Numbered from the stretch's first letter, positions 26,143-35,754 are shown. The stretch: 64,000 nucleotides of DNA from Melioribacteraceae bacterium (GCA_011525875.1 WYBN01000012.1:1-64000); one strand, 5' to 3'. A program made the numbers and translations. Notes: generated by a model not told the origin, from the sequence alone.

Positions 26143-28431
26143 TTACTTATTCCGCGGGGTGGAGAAATTTAATTCCTTACCCTCGTAAAGCATTAATAAT
26201 GCTTTCTCAGGAGTAAGAGGAGAATCATATTTTATTTTTATATGCGGATTGAATTCCATTATTGCATTAATCAGCGCAAAATAAGCTCCAATTGAATACA
26301 TGAATGGAGGTTCGCCAACAGCCTTTGAATTGAATATAGCTTCGGAAGCAAAATCATTCTCAAGAAATTCAACGCTGACTTTATCAGGAGTGAAGTGAAT
26401 ATCCGGCACTTTGTATGTGGAAAGGGAGTCGGATAAAAGTCTTCCATTACTGCTATGCTTTATCTCCTCGAGCGTTACCCAGCCGAGTCCTTGAATTATT
26501 GCTCCTTCCGCTTGGCTTCTATCAACGATATGATTCATGCTATGACCGAAATCGTGTATTGTCTCAATGGAATTAATTTCGTAAATGCCCCGCAGACAGT
26601 CCACTGTTGTTTCAATAATTGCCGTACCATAAACATGATAGGAAAACGGATTGCCCTTTGCCGCCGATCTGTCAAAATCAATTCCGGGTGTTGCATAGTG
26701 CGCATGTGCAGAGAGAGGGATTCTATTTGTATAAGCGAAGGATATGAGTTTATCCCATGCGAGGTTAGATTTAATCCCATTGACAGCTATATTTTCATTA
26801 TTCAATGAAAGCTCCTCATTGCTGCCGGTCTTCAGCAATTCTTCGGCAGCTTTTAACAACCTTTCGCGCAGAATAAGGCAAGTCTTCTCCAGAGCTTTCC
26901 CATTTAAATCGGCGCCGGAACTTGCAGCTGTCGGAGAAGTATTTGCAATTCTTGTTGTGTTAGTTGTTTCTATTTTTATTTTAGATATATCCACCGAAAA
27001 AATGCGAGATGCAACCTGCCTTAGTTTCATATTAACGCCTTGACCCATTTCGATTGCCGCAGTCGATATGCCGACACTTCCATCTGTGTAAATATGAACA
27101 AGAGCCGAAGCTTGATTAAGCATTTTATTTGTAAAAGAAATTCCGAAACATATAGGCATTAAGGCAATTCCTTTTTTGCTTAATGCATTTATAGAATTGT
27201 ATTCATTTATATAATTTATTTTTTTTGCAAGTTGAAATTTATCAACTGCACTTGACCATGTTTTTCTCGCAACGCAATTTATCGCCTTTTGCCCGTATGG
27301 GAATTTGTCATTTTCTTTTAATAAATTTTTTGCCTGGATTTCGAATGGTTGTAGATTGAGTTTGAGTGCGGCTTTGTGTATAGCCGCTTCTATAACGAAC
27401 ATTCCCTGCGGACCTCCGAAACCTCTAAAAGCAGTATTCGGAGGCAGGTTTGTCCTGCAGCTATAAGCGGTAGCTTTCACATTCGGGATATAATAGCTGT
27501 TTGTGCAGTGGAATAAAGTGCGGTCTAAAATCGCGGTAGATAAATCCGCGGCAGCTCCGGCATTCTGAAAAAAATCAACTTTGTAGGCTATAATTGTCCC
27601 GTCAGTTTTTAATCCGATTTTAAAATCAGAAGAATATGGATGCCGTTTTCCTGTATACCTCATATCTTCCTGTCGTGAAAGCTTTAACTTAATAGGTTGG
27701 TTAAGTAAATTACAAGCTAATGCAGCCATTGCAGCCCATGCGGTTGCTTGGTCTTCTTTGCCTCCGAACCCGCCACCCAATCTCTGAACATCAACTTCAA
27801 TTTTGTGCATATCAAGATTTAGTATTCTTGAAACGCACCTTTGCACGGCAGTAGGCGACTGCGTTGAAGAAATTAATTTAATTCCTCCGCCTTCTTTAGG
27901 AATGCTGTAGGCAATTTGTGTTTCCAGATACAGATGCTCTTGTGCGCCGGTATCTGCCGTTCCTTCTATTATTAAATCGCATTTATCCCACGCATTATCA
28001 ATATCCCCGATTGCAAATATTTGCGGGGGAATTATGAGTTCTTTTTTTTCGAACGCTTCTCGCGCATCAAGAATTGGTTTTTGTTCTTCGAATTCAATTT
28101 TGATTTTTCTTAATGCCTGTTTGATGGAATATTCTTCAACGCCGACAATTAAGGCAATAGGCTGCCCTACGTAATGCAGATCTTCATCTGCCAGCAGCGG
28201 TTCATCAGCTATAATCGCTCCTATTTGATTTTTCCCAGGAATATCTTTTGCCGTAAATACAGCTTTAATCCCCGGATGAGAAATTGCTTCAGCAATATTA
28301 AGCGAGGTAATTTTCCCTTTTGCGGTTGGCGAAGTAAAAACGCCGGCGTGCAAAGTGCCTTCAACGACGGGTAAATCATCGGCGAATTTTGACGTTCCTT
28401 TTACATGCTCAATCCAATCATAATTTTTCAT
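26143..28431 (-). CDS. xdhB: Xanthine dehydrogenase-type molybdopterin-binding large subunit
   Basis: This 762-residue molybdenum hydroxylase catalytic subunit shows the family landmarks GGGFGGKE at 219-226, RGFGGPQ at 336-342, an EMGQGVNMKLRQV segment, and catalytic Glu707 in AVGEPPF. Substrates in the family include xanthine, hypoxanthine and various N-heterocycles or aldehydes. Presence of XdhC and a combined FeS/FAD subunit favours a purine hydroxylase. It overlaps the small-subunit gene by four bases. No uric-acid-pathway genes are in the window, so the physiological substrate is undecided. Confidence 0.9.
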   Translation of the reverse strand: MKNYDWIEHVKGTSKFADDLPVVEGTLHAGVFTSPTAKGKITSLNIAEAISHPGIKAVFTAKDIPGKNQIGAIIADEPLLADEDLHYVGQPIALIVGVEEYSIKQALRKIKIEFEEQKPILDAREAFEKKELIIPPQIFAIGDIDNAWDKCDLIIEGTADTGAQEHLYLETQIAYSIPKEGGGIKLISSTQSPTAVQRCVSRILNLDMHKIEVDVQRLGGGFGGKEDQATAWAAMAALACNLLNQPIKLKLSRQEDMRYTGKRHPYSSDFKIGLKTDGTIIAYKVDFFQNAGAAADLSTAILDRTLFHCTNSYYIPNVKATAYSCRTNLPPNTAFRGFGGPQGMFVIEAAIHKAALKLNLQPFEIQAKNLLKENDKFPYGQKAINCVARKTWSSAVDKFQLAKKINYINEYNSINALSKKGIALMPICFGISFTNKMLNQASALVHIYTDGSVGISTAAIEMGQGVNMKLRQVASRIFSVDISKIKIETTNTTRIANTSPTAASSGADLNGKALEKTCLILRERLLKAAEELLKTGSNEELSLNNENIAVNGIKSNLAWDKLISFAYTNRIPLSAHAHYATPGIDFDRSAAKGNPFSYHVYGTAIIETTVDCLRGIYEINSIETIHDFGHSMNHIVDRSQAEGAIIQGLGWVTLEEIKHSSNGRLLSDSLSTYKVPDIHFTPDKVSVEFLENDFASEAIFNSKAVGEPPFMYSIGAYFALINAIMEFNPHIKIKYDSPLTPEKALLMLYEGKELNFSTPRNK

Positions 28432-29843
28432 ATTAAGATCTCCGGCGTTATTACTTCGGGGAAGAATTTGTTGAAATGAGCGAAAAGTAACTGACGGAAG
28501 AGTATTTTTTTATAAACTGCCGAACCTCTTACGTCATCAATTGGCGAAACTTCGTCAAGGGCTATATTAATCGATGCAATCAAATTATTTCCGGTTGCAG
28601 TTTTATTAATCAGAAAAGACGAAGCTTTTTCAAGATAAAGCGGGATAGGAGCCAAACCTCCGCCGGAAATTTTAGCTTCAACAATTATCCCGTCATTCAT
28701 TTTAATAAAAGCTGATGAGTTTACCGAAGCGATGTCTAAGTGCCGGCGTTTTGATACTTTTTCGTAATTAAAAAAATATTCGCCTTCGGGTATTTTGAAA
28801 CTGACTTTATCAATAAACTCGTTGCTGTTAAGATTGAAAGTTTTATAGCCTGTGTAAAATTCATTTAGTGGCAATATCCTTTCATTCAAACCGTCAGTAA
28901 TATGCAAAGAAGAATTCAAAGACAGCAGGATGCTAGTTATATCCCCAATAGGAGATGCATTAATAATATTGCCGCCGATAGTCGCTCTATTCCTGATTGG
29001 CTTTGAGCCGAATAGTTTAATAAAATCTTCAAATCCGGGGAATATATTCTTTAATAATTCGCTATTACCAAGGTCGGAGGCAGTTGCCGAAGCTTCAACA
29101 AAGCATGAATTATTCTCTGTATAAATCTTATTGCCAGTGTTGAAAATAAAATCAACTTCTTCTTCTAAAATTAAATCATCATGTCTCTGAACATAAAGAT
29201 CGGTGCCGCCCGCAATCATCAGCCGGTTTCTTAATTTCTCCGGTACAGTCTGCCTTTTGAGATTCATGAGCCGTATTTCGATATCTTTGAAATAAGCCGG
29301 CAGATAATTTTTTGAAATGAGATAATCTATGCATTTCTCATTGCCGGCGTTTCTATTGATGAATGAATCCATGATGCTTTTTACCGAACGGATGATTGCC
29401 GCATGTCCCGTGCAGCGGCAGACATTTCCGCCAATAGAATCAATTGCGTCAGCATAGTTTAACTGTTTGCCTGAGATTAGATAACAAGTAAGTGATATGA
29501 TAAAACCCGGGGTACAAAACCCGCATTGAGTTGAACCTTCGTTAATAAAACTTTTTTGAATAGGCGAAAGGTCAATTTCGTTTATGCCTTCGATTGTAAC
29601 TACATGGCATCCGTCAGCATCGGCGATAGGGAACAGACATGAATTTACAACTTCGTATTTGAGCGAGTTGTTTTCGATAGAGCCGAGCATTATCGAGCAT
29701 GCCCCGCAGTCACCTTCACGGCAACCTTCCTTAACGCCGGTCAATCTTTCGTTTTTTCTTAAGAAGTCTAAAAGTGTAAGTGCCGGATTAACATAAGCTT
29801 CTACTAAATTCTTATTGCATATAAAGGAGATTCTTCTTTTCAT
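28428..29843 (-). CDS. xdhA: Xanthine dehydrogenase-type small subunit, 2Fe-2S plus FAD domains
   Basis: This 471-residue electron-transfer subunit contains two [2Fe-2S] clusters and an FAD domain. Plant-type cluster ligands are Cys41, Cys46, Cys49 and Cys69 (CREGDCGAC). The second cluster uses Cys107, Cys110, Cys142 and Cys144 (QCGFCTPGF; VCRCTGHA). The FAD part shows MIAGGTDLYVQ and RNRATIGGNIINASPIGD. It is the first gene of the minus-strand operon. A seven-base inverted repeat (29848-29854 with 29865-29871) lies immediately before the start codon and may influence translation. Confidence 0.92.
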   Translation of the reverse strand: MKRRISFICNKNLVEAYVNPALTLLDFLRKNERLTGVKEGCREGDCGACSIMLGSIENNSLKYEVVNSCLFPIADADGCHVVTIEGINEIDLSPIQKSFINEGSTQCGFCTPGFIISLTCYLISGKQLNYADAIDSIGGNVCRCTGHAAIIRSVKSIMDSFINRNAGNEKCIDYLISKNYLPAYFKDIEIRLMNLKRQTVPEKLRNRLMIAGGTDLYVQRHDDLILEEEVDFIFNTGNKIYTENNSCFVEASATASDLGNSELLKNIFPGFEDFIKLFGSKPIRNRATIGGNIINASPIGDITSILLSLNSSLHITDGLNERILPLNEFYTGYKTFNLNSNEFIDKVSFKIPEGEYFFNYEKVSKRRHLDIASVNSSAFIKMNDGIIVEAKISGGGLAPIPLYLEKASSFLINKTATGNNLIASINIALDEVSPIDDVRGSAVYKKILFRQLLFAHFNKFFPEVITPEILI

Positions 29844-29913
29844 AAAAGTTATTTCTTATTTTGAAAATAACCCGTCAGTGAAAAATTAAAATCGCTCAAT
29901 GTTGGACTGCTAT

Positions 29914-30957
29914 TTAACTCGGCTCCTCGTGGGTTAAACAATGTATTGTTCCTAAACCCCAAACCAAATCGACTGAATGAATACCGATTACTTCTCTATC
30001 AGGGAAACACTCGGACAGTATTCCCAATGCAGTCCTATCATTAGGGTCATTAAATGTTGGCACAAGAACTATGGAGTTTGCAATATAAAAATTAGCATAA
30101 CTTGCCGGAAGCCTCATATCTTCGAAGGAAAGAGGTTCTGGCATTGGTAATTCAATCACATTTAACTTAGAGCCGTCTTCCAGCCGGGCGTCTTGAAGTC
30201 TTTCGTAGTTCTCTTCAAGTATCATGTAATTATCGTCGCTCGAATTAGATTCCATACAAAGCACTGCGGTAGTTGGATTAACAAATCTGCAAAGATCATC
30301 CACATGTCCATGAGTGTCATCTCCATTTATCCCTCTGCCGAGCCATATAGTGTTAGTAACGCCAAAATATTTTTTGAATACTTTTTCGTAATCTTCTTTA
30401 TTAAAGCCCGGATTGCGTACCTGAATCTCCGGATGCAATAAACATTCCTCTGTAGTTAGCAGGGAACCAATTCCGTTGACATCAATTGCCCCTCCTTCGA
30501 GCACAACTTTCTTATCTTTATGAACTGCAGCCACTAAATCAATGCCCGATGCGGAGGCAAGTATCTGAGGGATTTTCCTGTCCTTCTTGTAATTATCATA
30601 CTTAGCCCAGGCGTTAAAATTAAATTTAACAGCAACAGTTTCGTTATCTTTTTTAACGAAAGCTGGGGACGAATCGCGCATCCATCCGCGATCTGTTTCG
30701 GCGACGATGAATTCGACATTATATAATTCAACGTGTGCGCGTTGTAATATTTTTTTTACTTTTTCAATTTCTTCATCCGACTGGACAATAATTTTTACAA
30801 CCTCATGGTTAACGAGTCTTTTAACAATCTCAACATACACCCAGGGAATCGGCGCGTACTTTCCAGGCCAGTCCTCAATTTGTATGGGCCAGCAAATAAA
30901 AGTAGATTTATGTGGTTCCCATTCAGCAGGCAGTAGATAGTTAGGTCTTTTCTTCAT
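29914..30957 (-). CDS. aguA: Agmatine deiminase
   Basis: This guanidino-group-modifying enzyme of 347 residues hydrolyses agmatine to N-carbamoylputrescine and ammonia. Family motifs are WPIQIEDWPGKY near the N-terminus, RGWMRDSSPAFV, LEGGAIDVNG, NGDDTHGHVDDLCRF and the catalytic Cys340 in GTIHCLTHEE at the extreme C-terminus. All core residues are present. It is followed on the minus strand by the lower-numbered end of the pair and preceded by aguB, 40 bases away, forming the two-step route to putrescine. Arginine decarboxylase is not in the window. It lies about 11 kb from the proposed cyanophycin locus, a possible arginine source. Confidence 0.95.
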   Translation of the reverse strand: MKKRPNYLLPAEWEPHKSTFICWPIQIEDWPGKYAPIPWVYVEIVKRLVNHEVVKIIVQSDEEIEKVKKILQRAHVELYNVEFIVAETDRGWMRDSSPAFVKKDNETVAVKFNFNAWAKYDNYKKDRKIPQILASASGIDLVAAVHKDKKVVLEGGAIDVNGIGSLLTTEECLLHPEIQVRNPGFNKEDYEKVFKKYFGVTNTIWLGRGINGDDTHGHVDDLCRFVNPTTAVLCMESNSSDDNYMILEENYERLQDARLEDGSKLNVIELPMPEPLSFEDMRLPASYANFYIANSIVLVPTFNDPNDRTALGILSECFPDREVIGIHSVDLVWGLGTIHCLTHEEPS

Positions 30958-30997
30958 TTTATATCCGGTTCAATTTAATATTATTGGTCGGCGGTAA

Positions 30998-31888
30998 TTA
31001 GTCGATAAACCGTTTTGTAATCCCCTTGTATGCGTCTATACGCCTATCCCTTAAGAATGGCCAATTACGTCTTATATCTTCAATTTTTTTCAGATCTATT
31101 TCTGCAAGAACAATTTCTTCTTTATCGGTAGAAGCTTCTGCGAGAATTACACCTTGCGGATCACAAATAAAAGATGAACCCCAAAACTCCAATCCGGCTT
31201 GGGTCTCAGTAGTTTTTTCAAATCCGACACGATTAATCGCGGCAACGAATACTCCGTTTGCAATTGCATGAGATCGCTGAATTGTTATCCATGAATCACG
31301 CTGCGCTTTGCCATATTGTTTTTTCTCAGAAGGATGCCAGCCGATTGCGGTTGGATAAAAAAGTATTTCGGCACCCTGCAGTGCTGTGAGCCTTGCGCCT
31401 TCGGGGAACCACTGATCCCAGCAAATCAGGGTTCCAATTTTACCGAATCTTGTCCTTACGGAATTAAAGCCAAGATCACCCGGTGTGAAATAAAATTTTT
31501 CGTAGAATGCCGGGTCATCGGGTATGTGCATTTTCCTGTAGATGCTTGCTATTTTGCCGGTGTCATCAATGGTAACTGCAGCGTTATGATAAATGCCGCG
31601 TGTTCTTTTTTCGAAGATCGGGACAATAACAGTTATTTTTAATTTTCTTGCCAATTTTTGAAATGCCAAGGTTGAAATACCTGGTATTGTTTCGGCAAGA
31701 TCAAACAATGCCGCATCTTCTTTCTGACAGAAGTATAGAGTTCGGTAAAGTTCCGGAAGGCAGATTACATTGGCACCTTTCTTTGCGGCTTTTTCAGTCC
31801 AACTTAATGCTTTTGTAAGATTACTTTTAACATCAGCCGAAAATTTTAATTGAACTCCGGCAGCTAAAAACTTTTCTTTTGTTCGCAT
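30998..31888 (-). CDS. aguB: N-carbamoylputrescine amidase
   Basis: This nitrilase-superfamily amidohydrolase of 296 residues converts N-carbamoylputrescine to putrescine, CO2 and ammonia. The catalytic Glu46 (CLPELYRT), Lys119 (YRKMHIPDDP) and Cys156 (TLICWDQWFPE) are all present. The sequence around RKMHIPDDPAFYEKFYFTPG is typical of the AguB subgroup. It is upstream of aguA on the same strand, so the two are probably co-transcribed from the divergent spacer shared with the ROK kinase gene. Confidence 0.95.
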   Translation of the reverse strand: MRTKEKFLAAGVQLKFSADVKSNLTKALSWTEKAAKKGANVICLPELYRTLYFCQKEDAALFDLAETIPGISTLAFQKLARKLKITVIVPIFEKRTRGIYHNAAVTIDDTGKIASIYRKMHIPDDPAFYEKFYFTPGDLGFNSVRTRFGKIGTLICWDQWFPEGARLTALQGAEILFYPTAIGWHPSEKKQYGKAQRDSWITIQRSHAIANGVFVAAINRVGFEKTTETQAGLEFWGSSFICDPQGVILAEASTDKEEIVLAEIDLKKIEDIRRNWPFLRDRRIDAYKGITKRFID

Positions 31889-32050
31889 AAAGAAGATTAT
31901 AGTAATTGTTTCGATTAATTAAAATATTATAAACAATAATAAAATTTTATAAATGCTTTTCCAAATCCTTGATACAATGCTGGCAGCTGGAACTTATCAA
32001 ATTAACTTATGTTAAGTGAAAGTCAAATCCATGATCAAACCGCCGGTTAG

Positions 32051-32072
32051 TTAAGAAATTATTATTTCTTAA
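32051..32072. promoter_or_regulatory. Perfect inverted repeat upstream of the ROK kinase
   Basis: TTAAGAAAT at 32051-32059 faces ATTTCTTAA at 32064-32072 with a four-base centre, about 50 bases before the ATG at 32121. No T tract follows, so it is more likely an operator than a terminator. It also lies in the divergent spacer serving aguB. Confidence 0.35.
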
Positions 32073-32120
32073 TCCCACTTTACTTATTTTTGAAACAAGA
32101 AAAAAAAATCTTAGTAAAAA

Positions 32121-33092
32121 ATGAAAAAAACAAAAGTGACATTCGGAGTTGACATAGGCGGCACTAACACAGTAATGGGTATCGTCGACAGAACTGGCAA
32201 CATTATTAGGAAGGAATCTATTCCCACCAACGCCATGGACCCAGCGGCAGATTTATTTGAAAGGTTGTTCAATAAATGCAGCGATTGTTTTTCGCTGCTA
32301 AAGGAAGAGTATGAGTTAGTTGGAATTGGAATTGGCGCACCGAACGCGAATTACTATAAAGGAATAATAGAGAATCCGCCTAATCTAAACTGGGGTATGG
32401 TTGACGTTATCAGCATTGTAAAAAAATATTATGATATTCCTGTAGCCCTAACAAATGATGCAAATGCTGCTGCACTCGGAGAAATGAAATTCGGCGTGGC
32501 AAGAGGAATGAAAAATTTCATTCAGATTACATTGGGGACTGGACTCGGAAGCGGAATAATTATCAATGGAGAGTTGCTTTACGGCTCAGATGGTTTTGCA
32601 GGGGAAATGGGGCATACCACCGTGATTCCCGAAGGAAGAAAATGCGGATGCGGTAAAAGAGGATGCCTCGAAACATACGCCTCCGCTCCAGGAATTAAAA
32701 GAACAGTTTTTGAGTTATTATCCCAATCCAGTGATAAAAGCATATTAAGAGACTTTTCTTATAATGAGATGACAGCTAAAAAAATTTTTGATGCCGCACT
32801 GACTGGCGATAAAATTGCACAAGTAGCGTTTAAGTTTACAGGTAAAATTCTTGGACAGGCTATGGCTGATGCGGTTGCTTACCTAAGCCCGGAAGCTTTC
32901 GTTCTGTTCGGAGGCTTGGCTCAGTCAGGCGATATGCTTTTATTCCATGTAAAAAAATATCTTGAAAGTAATTTACTGTCTATCTGGAAGGGAAAGATTA
33001 AGATATTATTGTCAGGGCTGCCTGAAGGTGATGCTGCTGTTCTCGGAGCATCTGCTTTAATTTGGCACGAACTTGAATCTAAAAGCTTGTAA
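32121..33092 (+). CDS. ROK-family sugar kinase (glucokinase-like)
   Basis: This 323-residue ROK kinase has the ATP phosphate loop FGVDIGGTNTVMG at the N-terminus, catalytic Asp113 in TNDANAAALGE, and a zinc site formed by His165 and Cys175, Cys177, Cys182 (GEMGHT; CGCGKRGCLE). It has no helix-turn-helix domain, so it is an enzyme rather than a repressor. Glucose or N-acetyl-amino-sugar phosphorylation is likely; the sugar cannot be told from sequence. Its TAA stop is immediately adjacent to the stop of the convergent YkuD-like gene. Confidence 0.88.
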   Translation: MKKTKVTFGVDIGGTNTVMGIVDRTGNIIRKESIPTNAMDPAADLFERLFNKCSDCFSLLKEEYELVGIGIGAPNANYYKGIIENPPNLNWGMVDVISIVKKYYDIPVALTNDANAAALGEMKFGVARGMKNFIQITLGTGLGSGIIINGELLYGSDGFAGEMGHTTVIPEGRKCGCGKRGCLETYASAPGIKRTVFELLSQSSDKSILRDFSYNEMTAKKIFDAALTGDKIAQVAFKFTGKILGQAMADAVAYLSPEAFVLFGGLAQSGDMLLFHVKKYLESNLLSIWKGKIKILLSGLPEGDAAVLGASALIWHELESKSL

Positions 33093-34418
33093 TCATTTCC
33101 CGATATAAGTTAATTTCTCGGCTTCATTTATGAATTGAATTATGTCCTCAAGGATAACCGGATTGTTTGAGTCATCCAATTCGAAGACTACCAAAAAGCC
33201 GTTAGTTGTTTTCACTGAAGCATAAGCGTTGAAGAGTTTTAATTGGTCGCTTTCAATCAACTTCCCGCTGGTCTCATCCCAAATTTCCATTGCGGTTAAG
33301 CAACCCTTTGATGGGGTTAAAGGGTAATAGTCCTGATTAGAATAAAAGGAAATGTCATCAGCTGAACCATGCATTACTATCAGCCTTCTCCCGTATTTAC
33401 CAGCATGGTATGCTTCGTAAAGCTCCGGAATATTCTGACAGCTTTGCGGAAGCATGTTTCTATAGCTGTCGATATCCCATTGAGATTTGTTTAATAAACC
33501 ATGAAAGTAAGTATTTACGTTAACTTCAAAGGGCAGTCGAGCTATTAAAGCAGGAGTTGGACCAATAGAAGGCGTTGAAGAAACGTAAAATCCAACCAGA
33601 GAATATATTCCTTGCGGGGTATCCCCATTGTGCAGATATCCGGGCAATCTTGTTGTTGATAGCGCCAGCTGTTGTATGCTGAATAGAGAACCGTCTGAAT
33701 TTCTTAAAAAACGCCCGTCAGGTTTTTTAATAATTGTCAAGCCGGGGAATTTTCTGTTTTTTCTATGAATCGAATAGATTACGATTTTATCTTGCTGGAA
33801 ATTCTGTTTAAGCAAATCCAGGATTGACTGTGTTTCTATACTAAAGCTCTTTTCACCGATTTCTTTGATGAACCTTGTTAATGCATACTCACTCTTCCAA
33901 TCCGGAAATCTTTTGTTTGTAATATTAAATAACGTATCGGGGATGCAGCCGCTTTTATATAAATAAAACCCAGCGGCTACAAAATTATTAATATTATTAG
34001 TATTACTGAAAACTTCTTTAATCTCGTTGAAGAAAATCCCGGGATAAAATGTATTGACTGTTTCAAGAACAGCCCTTTCCATCCGTTCAGAATTAGTCTT
34101 TTGAAGTAAAATTCTTTTCAAATAAATTTTTATATCATCAGAATAAATTAAATTCAATGACGCTTCTTCTAGTGTTTCAATACAGGTTTTCTCATTGTTA
34201 ATGTTAATTTCTTGGCTGAGCGATGATATTCTTCGACTCAATTCCTCCTTGTATATCTCTCGGTTAGTCTTCAAAACATGATTGGAGTACAGAGATTTAA
34301 TATCGACGATGTTCTGTGAATAAAGATCTTGAGAAGCCAGAAAGAAAATTACTATAAGAATTAAATAATGTGTGCATGCCATGAAGACAATTATTTTTTT
34401 AAAGATACTCCTTTCCAA
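33093..34418 (-). CDS. Secreted protein with L,D-transpeptidase-like (YkuD-like) active-site pattern
   Basis: An N-terminal hydrophobic segment (HYLILIVIFFLASQ) predicts export. The C-terminal half has a pattern like L,D-transpeptidases: NGDTPQGIYSLVG, then an HG in IVMHGSADD and a distal SKGCLTAMEIWDE, corresponding to the HG...SxGC catalytic motif. The N-terminal ~200 residues look helical and are unassigned. If active, it would cross-link peptidoglycan or attach proteins to it. Start is uncertain: TTG 34418 gives a positively charged n-region (KK) before the hydrophobic core, while ATG 34382 begins at the core. Divergent from the MORN/TonB-C gene and stop-to-stop with the ROK kinase. Confidence 0.55.
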   Translation of the reverse strand: MERSIFKKIIVFMACTHYLILIVIFFLASQDLYSQNIVDIKSLYSNHVLKTNREIYKEELSRRISSLSQEININNEKTCIETLEEASLNLIYSDDIKIYLKRILLQKTNSERMERAVLETVNTFYPGIFFNEIKEVFSNTNNINNFVAAGFYLYKSGCIPDTLFNITNKRFPDWKSEYALTRFIKEIGEKSFSIETQSILDLLKQNFQQDKIVIYSIHRKNRKFPGLTIIKKPDGRFLRNSDGSLFSIQQLALSTTRLPGYLHNGDTPQGIYSLVGFYVSSTPSIGPTPALIARLPFEVNVNTYFHGLLNKSQWDIDSYRNMLPQSCQNIPELYEAYHAGKYGRRLIVMHGSADDISFYSNQDYYPLTPSKGCLTAMEIWDETSGKLIESDQLKLFNAYASVKTTNGFLVVFELDDSNNPVILEDIIQFINEAEKLTYIGK

Positions 34419-34564
34419 AATTTGTTAACCGATTATTTCCATTAATAAGTAAATTTATGCCAAAAATACAAAAAAATCATTTTTCAGAGTAAGATTTATT
34501 ATTCAATAAAAACTTATTGTATTTGCTGTTATTTTAGTACTGTTAAAATTAAGAAAAAGATTTG

Positions 34565-35740
34565 ATGAGATTAATTACTTTTTTCATTTTGATTTTTTCT
34601 TCGGTATATCCTCAGTCTGGTATAGTAAATTCTTACTTCCCTGACAGGAAATTACGGCAGAGCATTTCTTATGTAAACGACGTGCTTGACGGAGTTTCTT
34701 ATTGGTTTTATGAAAACGGAAATTTACGTGAAGAAAAAAACTATAGTAATGGTAAATTAAACGGGTGGGTTAAATATTATTATAACAGCGGTTTGGTAAA
34801 AGAAGAGATTTCTGTAAAGGACGGAGTGTTAAATGGTATAAGCAGAGTATTTTATGAGAACGGAGCTTTGAAAGAGGTTAAGATTTTTGAAATGGGCAGA
34901 CTTATCAAAATAACTTCGCTTGAAATGGATAAAAATTACTTGCCGCCTCTAAGCGCTTATTCGGGAAACCGTCAAAGCGAAATTAAGAAGAACAGAGACG
35001 TGTTTATTTGTGAAGTTGAAGAATGTGCCATCCCAGCTGGAGGTATTCAAGAGATTCAAAATAATGTTGAATATCCATATTATGCAAAGCTCTATGGATT
35101 GGAAGGTATAGTAAAAATTAAAGCCTTAGTGAGCGAGACGGGGGATGTATTAGCAACTTCTGTAATTAGTGGGCTTGGATTAGGATGTGACGAAGCGGCA
35201 CAAGAAGCTGTGAGTAACACAAAATTTATCCCCGGTTTTAGCAAAGGTCAAGCTGTCAAATCTGAGGTAATATTTAATGTGGATTTCAGGTTGTCCGATT
35301 CCGAAAGAGCAAATATACAACCGATGACTCCGGATATTTCTAATAAGATTGCCGACAGCGATAAAAGCAATTCACAAGCAAAGAATAATATGGAGATCGA
35401 TAATAAAATAATTTTGAATTCGGTCGATGTTAAAAATTTCGATTGTGCCGCTGAAATATGCCCCGTGCCTGCAAACGGATTGAATGATATTATGAAAAAT
35501 TTGGTTATTCCACAGAGAGTCAAAAGATTAAAATTGAGGGGTGATGTTATTGTTGAAGCAGACATTGATGAATACGGTTTAGTCCGTGATACTAAAGTGC
35601 TTAAAGGCATTGGATACGGAGCGGATGATGCAGTTGAAGTTGCAATACTAAAGACACAGTTCAAACCGGGCTATGAAAATGGAAATCCAGTTAGGGCATG
35701 GGTTAAGATAATCGTTCCCGTAAAAGCCGAAAATGATTAA
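34565..35740 (+). CDS. Secreted protein with MORN-type repeats and two TonB C-terminal domains
   Basis: It is read from ATG 34565 (391 residues), with a signal peptide ending SSVYPQS. Residues ~20-115 hold repeated YENGNL-REEKNY-like units (YYNSGLVKEE, FYENGALKEV) of the MORN/YwqK type. Two TonB-C domains follow, at about 165-240 (GLEGIVKIKALVSETGDV, AAQEAVSNTKFIPG) and 305-388 (LRGDVIVEADIDEYGL, AVEVAILKTQFKPG). Each is preceded by a short ECAIPAGG or ICPVPANG segment, suggesting an internal duplication. There is no membrane anchor or proline-rich spacer, so it is not a standard TonB. Its job is unknown, perhaps periplasmic receptor contact. Confidence 0.75.
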   Translation: MRLITFFILIFSSVYPQSGIVNSYFPDRKLRQSISYVNDVLDGVSYWFYENGNLREEKNYSNGKLNGWVKYYYNSGLVKEEISVKDGVLNGISRVFYENGALKEVKIFEMGRLIKITSLEMDKNYLPPLSAYSGNRQSEIKKNRDVFICEVEECAIPAGGIQEIQNNVEYPYYAKLYGLEGIVKIKALVSETGDVLATSVISGLGLGCDEAAQEAVSNTKFIPGFSKGQAVKSEVIFNVDFRLSDSERANIQPMTPDISNKIADSDKSNSQAKNNMEIDNKIILNSVDVKNFDCAAEICPVPANGLNDIMKNLVIPQRVKRLKLRGDVIVEADIDEYGLVRDTKVLKGIGYGADDAVEVAILKTQFKPGYENGNPVRAWVKIIVPVKAEND

Positions 35741-35754
35741 AGAGATTCTTTAAT

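Noticed and set aside
29848..29871. Inverted repeat just before xdhA as a riboswitch
   Set aside because: Only a seven-base AT-rich stem with a ten-base loop is present; nothing resembles the molybdenum-cofactor or purine riboswitch cores.
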